Shown: positions 55,861 to 64,000 of the stretch, piece after piece | How the letters are laid out: every line of letters begins with the position of its first letter | Position numbering within the stretch: position 1 is the stretch's first letter | NCBI GenBank assembly: GCA_001051155.2 | Contig: JYIP02000013.1 | Location: 248,001-312,000, forward strand | Origin: Chrysoporthe austroafricana | Taxonomy: Eukaryota > Ascomycota > Sordariomycetes > Diaporthales > Cryphonectriaceae | Direction: 5' to 3' | DNA: 64,000 bases | Program-made: the position numbers and the translations under genes | The notes under the pieces: generated by a model | Database searches by the model: none | What the model was told of the DNA's origin: nothing | The model's input: only the letters and a program-made list of their open reading frames with translations

Positions 55861-57423
55861 TCAACTTCGAAGGGCCTCAATATCAACAACCTCCTTGACC
55901 GCCTCCGTTGTCAGCACGATCGGCCCCGTCTCATCCACACACACGCTATCCTCGATCCTGATGCCCATGCCCCTGAAATACTCCGGCCACCTCTCGTCGT
56001 CGGGCACGTATACGCCCGGCTCGACGGTCACGCAGTGCCCCGGCTTTAGCGCGACATTCCGGCCGTACCCGGGGCAGTCGTGCACGTCCAGGCCGATGTA
56101 GTGGCCCACGTGGTGCGCGAACAGCGCCTCCAGGGCCCGGGTCCCCGACAGGTCGAAGCCGAGCTTGGTGAGCTCGGTGCGCAGCGCAGCCTCGGTCGCG
56201 CGGTGGATCTGGTCGAGGCTCAGGCCGCTGTCCGCGCGGCAGAGCGAGACGCCCGACCTCTGTACGCGCAGCACCGCCTCGTACAGGTCCCTCTGGGCGG
56301 GCGAGAACTTCCCGCTCACGGGCCACGTCCGCGTGATGTCGGTGATGTAGGTGCCGTATTCCCCGCCGGCGTCCACCAGCACCATCTCCGCGTCGTTGAG
56401 GGGCGCGTTGTTGAGGACGTAGTGGATCATGTTCGCCCTGCTCCCGCCGGCCACGACGGGGACGTACGCGGGGCCATCGCATCCGTCTGCCATGAACGCG
56501 TAGTCGAGGTACGCCTGGAGGTCCTTCTCGTACTTCCAGCCCCTCCGCATCGCGTTCGTGAGGGCGCGCCCCGACGTCCGGCCTGCCTGGCGCATATTGG
56601 CCACCTCGGCGGGTGATTTAATCACCCGCAGGGAGTTAAGGAGGGGTCTCAGGGGCGAGGTGGCGAGCATGCGGTCGCCAGTAGCGCGGAGGAGGGCATC
56701 GAGCTTCGGGTTCCGGCTGTCGTCGGTGTAGATCCCGCTCGCACCCTTTAATATGGGTCGGAGCAGGTCCCCTGCCTTGTTGATGTTCCCCGCCCTGTCC
56801 GCGTTGAAGACGTCCTCCGCGGCCTGCACGCCACTCCAGGGGCCGGACCACTGCTCCGCGGCGGGATCCTTCGGCCGCACGAGCAGATGGAATATGAAAT
56901 CGCCGAGCCTGTCGCCGGTCTTCTGTATGACTGCCAGCGCCTCGGGCTCGTTGAAGCCGGTCAGGTACAGGAAGTTGGACTCCTGGCGGAACGGGAAGAA
57001 GACGGCGCCGGAGCGCCATTTGATCTCGGCGGCAGGGAGGATCGCGACGGCGTTCTTGGGGAGGGACTGGGCCAGGCGGGCGCGGCGGTCGTGGTACTCT
57101 TGGGCGGTGATGCCGGGTGTTACTGGAGACGAGGGTCACGATTTAGTGCGGCGACGGCTTGGGTTGGGATGTCGAGAGGACGTGAAAGCAAAACCCAGGA
57201 GAGGGAGGGACGCACGTTCGCCGGCCTCCAGGAGATGAGGGTGCGTCTCGTAGACGGGCTGCCCGAACTGCAGCTGGGACGCAGAGATGGAGGCATACTG
57301 TCTGCGGTTCGGCTGGAGGAGAACACGGAAGGCTGTGGAAGGCAGCGTCTGCGGTCGAGAGGCGGAACGGCTCAGGACGCCTGGCTTGGCCAGTAGCCTG
57401 GCGATCGAGGGTCGCATGCTCAT
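55861..57423 (-). CDS. icp55: Mitochondrial Xaa-Pro aminopeptidase (ICP55-like, M24)
   Basis: Exons 57216-57423 and 55861-57122 give 489 residues. The N-terminus is basic and Ser/Arg-rich (RPSIARLLAKPGVLSRSASR), as expected for a mitochondrial presequence. The M24 metalloprotease core shows the dimetal ligands: Asp in VDAGGEYG and DITRTWP, His in HHVGHYIGLDVHD, Glu in VTVEPGVYV and IRIEDSV. The splice restores GELTPGITAQEY, a conserved segment. ICP55 trims one residue from proteins after presequence cleavage in mitochondria. All five ligands are present, so it should be active. Confidence 0.9.
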
Positions 57424-58085
57424 GTCTCCCGGAGAGTGAGGCTGTTCACGGCGCCATGCGTGAGCATTGTGACGGCGTTGAGAGAAAGCGAAGCCGAGTC
57501 GAGATGCAATGCCAGCCGGCGCAACAAGAACTGAGCGGTTGACAACGGCTTTCTGGGGTGTAGAAGAGCTTGGATCCCTGCAGGAAACCTGACCAGGATG
57601 CTCCCTGTCGGTGCCGAGCCGTTCGCCCCAGCATCGAACGAGGGTCTCGTCATGCTACCTAACAACTACCTCGTACACCTAGGTACCTATGTACTTTGTA
57701 CTAGAGGTCTCACTCAGTACCGACGTACAGTACTGCAGATATCGCAGTATGGTCCAGCCCCCAAGCTCGAGACGGACCGCAGCGCCCAGCAGGACCGGAT
57801 CACATCACCATACGCATGGGATAGAATGCGTCTTCGCAGCGGGTTGGGATCAGAACCATCACCCATGATGTTCGCAGGGTCCGGACGAGCCCAGGACATG
57901 ACTGTGCTCGAGGGGCGCATTGGCGTTGCCCACCTTCGCGACGTCAACGAGGTACATGCAATGAGGATATCATCAGGCGGCCAACAGGACAAGAGAGCTC
58001 GAGGTGTCGGGCTAGGACTTCCCTGCGGTCCTGTTCTCCGGATCTCGAGCCCCTGATGCGACAGGCCCTCGAAGCCTGCTCGACC
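57424..58085. other. Intergenic spacer
   Basis: This lies between the aminopeptidase start and the 3' end of the second rhodopsin-fold gene, both on the minus strand. No supported gene is seen. Short GGTACCTATGTAC-like repeats occur near 57680-57735. Confidence 0.45.
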
Positions 58086-59399
58086 TCAGACCTGTGACTG
58101 CACCATGCGCAGATCCTCCCCGCTCCAGACGCCGTCACTCGAACCATCACGTCCGCGAGCAGCCACCGCGTGCAGCGGCAGCACGTCTTGGTACCCGTCC
58201 CTCGATTCCGACTCTCGTGAAGCCGTCCTGTACGACGGCGTGGCGAACTTGTGGAACGGGTCCTCTTGGAGGTGGATGCGCGGTGGCACTGGGAGCAGCG
58301 TCGATCCCCAAGTCGCTACAGCCGTCGCCTCAGCGCTCTCGCTCGTATCGTGCCATCTCGACCTCGAGTAGTATCTGCTGCTGACCCGTTCGCGTAGAGA
58401 ACGCAGCGCGTGGGAAAACGACGCTGCCGGGTTCCGCAGGCGCGCCACCGAGGGGAACATCGGGGCACAGCCCACGACTATGCCGATGTAAATCTCGACA
58501 AAACTAGAATGCACGGTTAGTGACCGGGAATAGAGAGGTGTTGGCCTCCCCGGGCACTCACGTAATGTTGGAGTTTCGCGAGTAGATATACGTCTCATCC
58601 TTTTCGGTGAAGCTCAGCCCGAGGCCCAGGTCAAAGTATACCGCCAGGGCACTCATGGCCACCGCGCTGGAACAGGGCAACAATGCCGGTCAGCACATCA
58701 GTCGAGAGACGTCTTGCCGTGGCAGGGTAGAGCAGCTCACAGCAGTCCGGCCGAAAAACAGGCAGCGGCACCCAGCTTCCGGCGCCAGCTCATGTTGAGA
58801 GAGCTCACGACCGCCAGGGGGAGCACCCAGAGATATACGTCGGTAACCAGATTGAACACTCTGCCAGCATTCGAAATGCGGTCTATTACGCCCGCGTTCT
58901 TGCAGAAGATGTAGATGAACATGTCCACGAGATAGGCAACGCAGACGACAAAGCAACCCACCCAGACTGCCCACCTGAAACGAGTCTTGGCCGAGAAGAG
59001 ACGATGATACATGAGGAGGATGGCCAGCTTGGTGAAGAGGTAGGACAGCATCAGGAGGACCGTACAGTGTAGCTGGGTCACGGTCACCTGCTCGTACTTC
59101 CCCACCGACATATCCCAGAGATGCCTGGCTCCGCCGTGGGTGAAAAGATTGTCGAGCAATGCCGTTGCTGAGACCATGAAGGTCAACGCCAGCACGGTAC
59201 AGATGTCGTCCAGTCCTGGATTCTTGTGGATGACAACCCGGATGTATACTTTGAGCAGCACGCTGGCCACGGCGAGAACCATAAAAACGGAGGTGACGCC
59301 GAGGAAGACGGCTGCGCCGTCGACGGGGCTGTTGAAATCGGACACCCCATCCGGAGCCTGCGCTGCCGGAATCATCCAGATGTCTTCGTCGGAGGCCAT
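58086..59399 (-). CDS. Rhodopsin-fold integral membrane protein (second copy type)
   Basis: Exons 58741-59399, 58562-58666 and 58086-58503 give 393 residues. About seven membrane segments are visible with family marks: LDDICTVLALTF after a basic loop, LFTKLAILLMYHRLFS, and FNLVTDVYLWVLPLAVV. After splicing it reads NITFVEIYIGIVVGCAPMFPSV. A Ser/Arg-rich cytoplasmic tail follows. It shares topology but little detailed sequence with the protein at 19-20.4 kb, so the two are distant relatives rather than a recent duplication. The ligand and role are unknown. Confidence 0.83.
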
Positions 59400-62300
59400 T
59401 TCGCAGTCTGGCAGGCAATCGATCTGGTTCAGGCACGTCCTCTGACAACCTAGAGTCGCGTTTCTGAAAATGCATGATCGGACCTATATATCCCACACAG
59501 ATAGCTGCCTGCAATGCGAGCTGCGTCTTACCGCTCCACATGTGCCTTGGCCCCCAAAGCTGTACAGCCGTGGTTGCAGCGCAGAGGGGCCGGTGGTCAG
59601 CAAGCCGCCCTAATCGAGCATGTATCTCCAGAAGAACGCCTATCTTTCCTATCCCAATCGGCTCGTGCTGCAGTGCGACTTGGCCCCGCTGGTTACAGGC
59701 ACTGCTGGTCTGCTCACTCAGCCCTGCGCAGTGGAGGACGGGCAGTGTTGCCCCGAAGTGGTTGTGGGTCTATGTGACTCTTAATTTTCATTTGCGTATT
59801 CTTAAGTAGTGCATGGTCATCCCATATGAATCCTTCGCGTGCGAATTCGACCTCTAACGTGTATCGTCGTGGACGGCACGAAGATCGCATAAGAAAAGGC
59901 TAGCGGCTAAATAGGATACTGTTTGACCTGCTCGTCACTCGACTCGGAACCAGCCTTGTCTTGCTGCCCAGGGGTCTGGGTGTACCCATCATCCGTTAAG
60001 CCTCTCTATGCGAGGTATAAGTCACTATCAGGCTGGGAACCCGTCCGACGGTGTGTTTTCGGGAGAGCCGTCTGGCGGACTATTTCTAGCCCACCCTTAA
60101 CACTCATCTAGCGGTCTCCGCGTTGGAATAAGCTGCAAGTATCAGAGGAGGAATGGACTCCGGGGCTGCAGAGCCTCTCGGGACCGACGGTCTGCTCGGA
60201 GCTGACGGATTTGCTGCTAGGCGAGGCTGACTATCATGTATAAGAGTGTAGACGACGGATCATGTACAGTCAGCTGCACAGGGTGGCCGTTGCCTCGTGT
60301 GAGAGCTGCGACAGCTCGCATTTTCCTTCCACTATGCCATAACTCTGCCTCAATTCTGGGATCTTGGCTTTGACTCAGAGTGGAATTTGTTCCAGGTTGC
60401 TCTACAAGATACCAATTATGACCTTCGCATTCGAATGGGGAGACGTACCGGTCAGCTGGTGTGAAACTTTCTGGATGATAATATCCTTTTTCTACTTCAA
60501 CTTTGTTAGTGACTCAGCGGCAGCTACGAATTCACAGATGAGTTTTCAGTGTTGTAAGGCTGCCGGTATCACAAAACTGTTATCGAATACTGCAGGGACA
60601 TTGATGTAGTCGACGCTCTTGGTGCTCTCTCAAGTATTTATTTGCTGTTCATATAGGAATTCATATATTGGCATTTAAATTGTAACCTGTCACATACGCC
60701 TTGCCTCCTTGAAGCTATGCTAGATGTCCATATCCAACATAGCCAGTGAGCTACACAACATCAGAAAGGCATGTTTTCATTTCAACTATGATCAGCAGCC
60801 AGACCCATGATTGGCTATACAAGAAAATTGGAGTCGTTCACAGTTCAAGCGGTTAGGAGGTTGAGGTCCGCGTCTCAATACTGGCACTGAACATGAAGAC
60901 ATACTACAACAGGGCTGTAGAAGAAAAGTATAGGAAATATATGCGTAACCGATGATTCTCTCTGTTAGAGGCTGTGTGATATGAGAAGTCGATTGACAGC
61001 GAACGTGGAGCTTTAGATATTCGACCCTGTTAGTCCTGACCGTCGACATCTTTATCTTCGTAATGGTGGCATTTCTTTTTTTTTCTTTATAGTGACATAG
61101 TCACGTTCCATGCTCCAATTCCGACACCAGAAGCCAGATGGACATTCATGCTTCTCAAATTGCCTCCATAACTGACCGCATCTACGTAATTCTCCTTGCT
61201 CCTCGACCGGCATTCCACTGGGTACAAGATCCTATACCAACAACTCCGCTTTCAAATATTTTCGAACGATATTAGGTAAAGAGAGGAGGTGATTCGAAAG
61301 CTTCCGGCAGGCAGCCTTCCGAACCACAACAATCAGCGACTGCTTCGTGCAGGGCATCATCACCGTATAGAACAACAAATTGCGACAGATGGATGAAGTG
61401 CTACTATAAAGATATTTTGGTTATGACTTATGAGGACCCCGAGGGCAGAATGGGGTCAGATTGGCAACGGTCTGGTATCTCAATACTTCGGACGGCCGGT
61501 CCACGAAGCCCGGGCACCTTCCCAGACGTCGACGAGACCTCGAGGAGTCCATGGTGGGGTGAATAGCTGATGGACTGGTCATTGCTACCCAGACATCTCA
61601 AGCCCGCAACAAAATGGCCTCGATCGCCGAGGACGCGAGCTTTTTAGGGGCTCGATTTACAAGGGATATATGACTATGCAGTGTCCAGGCTTGTCATCGA
61701 GCCCGTGCTCATGCAGGATCATCCAGGGGTTCATTCTTGTGGAAGATGACAGAAGAGTGCCGGAATCGAGTCTCAGGACCTATGAACTGAGGCCCCCGGG
61801 TCCAGCGTCGTCAGGGACGGGACGCCTAAGCGAGCTTCCTGTGTGGTGAACAGGGCCGCATCACCGTGCACAGTGGGATTTGGGACGGTTGGCGTAAATA
61901 GCCGTGATGTGGCTTCAAGACAGATGGCGGGTTGTCCCTTGGGAGACGGCAAGGCTGGATAATACTGAGTAGGGTTCTTATAGAAGGTAAGTATGTAGCT
62001 AGATGCAACTACCCGGAAGGGGCCGGCTGGGGTCCGTTGCCCCTTCTACTGGTGGGCCGCATATTAGCGGGGCCTGTGCGCGTTATTTGTTGTTGGCCGG
62101 AGCTCTGGCAGCTCCCAGCCCGCCGCGGCCAGCCCTGCAGGTCTTGGCTGGGGGCTGATTTTCGTGGAGCGGGTGGCGGCAGGATTAAGCTCGCTCGAGG
62201 ACTGCACCACACGACACACCCGCCAACAACACCACCCCTCCCTCCAACCACGGCCAGCAGCACCCTGCCCCGATTCTCACGAGGCGTCTGACACCACGGC

Positions 62301-62614
62301 CAGCCCAATTGACCGGTGTCCGTCCCCTCTTCTTCTTCTTCTTTTCTTTCCCCCCCTTGACCGTGTCACTCGAGGCCGACCGCCAGCCCTCTGAGGGGCC
62401 CAGGGCAGACGCGTTGCCGTCCTCTCCAACCACACATCCGGCTTTTGTTCTTTCAAGTCCAAGTCGAGCCATCCTATCGCGCCACGGCGCGCCGCGTCAC
62501 GGTCCAGTCCAGTCTCGACAGTCCCACGCAGTCCCACGCAATCCCACGCGACGCGGGATCATCACATCTATACGCATACACGCAGAGCATGTTGACCTAG
62601 ACCACCATACTTAC
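59400..62614. other. Longest gene-free stretch in the window
   Basis: About 3.2 kb between the divergent rhodopsin-fold gene and the DBF4-like gene. No frame shows motifs or plausible splicing. The last 500 bp become GC-rich and pyrimidine-rich (62180-62345), which looks like promoter or leader of the DBF4-like gene. I see no tRNA or repeat array. Confidence 0.5.
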
Positions 62615-64000
62615 ATGGCAGCCGTATCTCTATCGCCCTCCCCCATCTCTTATCCCTCCACCATGTCCAGCAGGCGGGTTCCTCTCTCCTCCAACCCGAA
62701 CGTCGCCAACTCCCCCGTGCGAAACCACTCCTCCGCCCTGGCCTCCGTCCTGGGCAAGCACCGCCAGCAGAAGAGGGCCTACGCCAGCGTCCAGCGGGAG
62801 GAGCCCTATGGCCAGCCGCCCCCGGCCAAGAAGAAGCTGTTGAACGACGGCACCGAGCAGCCCCTCAGGTCCCCCGTCCGCCAGGTCAAGGTCATCAGGA
62901 GAGACCTCGCCCGGGCCTACAAGGATGAGAAGACCTCACAAACCTCGGGCCCCAAGGCCGCCCTGCAGGAGGACGAGGCCGCCCGCATGCGGCGCTGGAA
63001 GGAGGTCACGCGGCGTAACTTTCCCTGTTACGTCTTCTACCTCGAGAGCTGCCCCGGCGAGCAGAGGTCGAAGCTGGTCAAGCAGTTGACCCAGCTGGGC
63101 GCCGTGAGTCCGGACCAGACCGAGAGCAGCCCGTGCCCTGGAATTGCCGCTGATAGACAGATCACCGACAGCGCGAGGAGAAGTTCTTCTCAAAAGACAT
63201 TACCCATGTCATCACCACCCGCTCGATCCCTACCGAAAAGCCCGCCCGCGGGCATGCCGACGACGCTCCCACCTCGATCCAGACCCAGCGCGGCCAACAC
63301 GAGATGCCCAAGACCATCGACCCCTCGCTCCTCAGCCGTGATACCAACGTCAGGGATATTCGGAGGCGCCTGCTTGAGAGCACCAGGAAGGTGCCTGTGG
63401 CTCCTGCCATGGAGGAGAATGCCCCGAAGCAGCCCGCCGCCTCGCGAAACACCGACATACTGATCCGTGCCCAAGAGATGAACAAGAAGATATGGCACGT
63501 CACCAAACTGCAACGCGTGTTCGAAGTCATGTTCGATCCGAACCCGTTTGGCATGAACGCCGACGCTCCCAAAGCCGCCGAAGAGACCAACCTCGCGCAG
63601 CTTCTCAACAAGGAGCGGACCAACGGTCCTTCCGATCGCGACCCGACCGTGGCGACCAAGGAGCTGCTCTACTTCAAGGGCCCCTACATCTACATCTACG
63701 ATATCGAGGAGAAGCAGAAGCCGATCATGGTCAGGGAGTATCCCAAGGTGGCCGACAAGAAGGATGGAGAATGGCCCCAGTTCCGAGCCACCTCGAATGG
63801 CCGGTGCCCCTTCGTGGAGGACGAGGATCCGAGCGAGCGCAAGCGTCGGGTGGAGAAGCAGACGCGCGAGAAGGTGCGCAAGGAGAGGATGGTCGCCGAG
63901 GCTGCTCCGGAGCTGAAGCCGCCACCTGCCCCGGAGGCGAAGCCGGTCATCGGAAAGAGATCTCTCTCTGAGATGGAAGATGGCCACAACTCCCGACCCG
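62615..64000 (+). CDS. DBF4: DBF4-like Cdc7 kinase regulatory subunit (partial, 3' end cut)
   Basis: Exon 1 is 62615-63103 and exon 2 runs from 63172 to the window end without a stop, so the gene is truncated. The N-terminal region holds a BRCT-like segment (MRRWKEVTRRNFPCYVFYLE...KLVKQLTQLGA) that splices into REEKFFSKDITHVITT, a strongly conserved motif-N sequence. Motif-M-like sequence follows (REYPKVADKKDGEWPQFR, then CPFVEDEDPSERKRR). The C-terminal zinc-finger motif C lies beyond the window. DBF4/nimO activates Cdc7 kinase to fire replication origins. The start could be the ATG at 62663, which has a stronger context (CCACC before ATG). Confidence 0.88.

Noticed and set aside
59400..62614. 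tRNA or small RNA genes in the long gap
   Set aside because: I looked for TPsiC-like and cloverleaf-forming sequence and saw none I could support.

Overview
The window is a stretch of a filamentous ascomycete (Pezizomycotina) nuclear genome. The genes have short GT-AG introns (about 45-155 nt), and the products are typical of this group: Zn2Cys6 regulators, rhodopsin-fold integral membrane proteins, a GH76 wall mannosidase, a CorA-like protein, a GMC oxidoreductase, and a DBF4/nimO-type replication protein. I could not fix the genus. No rRNA, tRNA, CRISPR array or intact transposon was recognised.

Layout. 1-3.2 kb: DUF-type AAA+ ATPase, six exons, 5' end possibly outside the window. 3.9-6.5 kb (-): a C2H2/Zn2Cys6 regulator carrying several disabling lesions. 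7.35-8.3 kb (+): an NmrA-like NAD(P)-binding protein, divergent from the broken regulator across a spacer with five copies of one 10-mer. 9.1-10.4 kb (-): a secreted tyrosinase with an apparent 4-nt duplication frameshift. 11.4-12.3 kb (+): a four-exon small secreted protein. 13-14.6 kb (-): a DHA2-type MFS transporter. 15.2-17.1 kb (-): a cytochrome P450. 17.4-21.7 kb: two AT-rich islands, a rhodopsin-fold membrane protein and a hairpin-bearing minisatellite. 21.9-23.8 kb (+): a GMC oxidoreductase. 24.2-26.8 kb (-): a kinase fused to a von Willebrand A domain. 27.4-30.4 kb (+): a 76-residue protein and a CorA-like membrane protein. 30.7-32 kb (+): a 2-oxoglutarate dioxygenase. 32.2-38.9 kb (-): GH76 mannosidase, Gfo/Idh/MocA oxidoreductase and secreted intradiol dioxygenase. 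40.3-40.8 kb (-): a small protein whose six cysteines are all Cys-Pro. 42.7-43.3 kb (+): a secreted PEBP-like protein. 44.3-46.5 kb (-): an intact Zn2Cys6 regulator. 47.2-50.4 kb (+): an MFSD5-type transporter and a FAD monooxygenase. 53.2-55.2 kb (+): an SREBP-type bHLH factor. 55.9-57.4 kb (-): ICP55-like aminopeptidase. 58.1-59.4 kb (-): a second rhodopsin-fold protein. 62.6-64 kb (+): DBF4-like Cdc7 regulatory subunit, cut by the window end.

The left two thirds look accessory: many oxidative and secreted enzymes, broken genes and AT-rich islands, but no polyketide, non-ribosomal peptide or terpene synthase. I therefore do not call a biosynthetic cluster. The right third (about 47-64 kb) carries more housekeeping-type genes. 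Exon structures were inferred by eye from splice sites, reading-frame continuity and family motifs. For the genes given a length in residues, the summed exon lengths are divisible by three.
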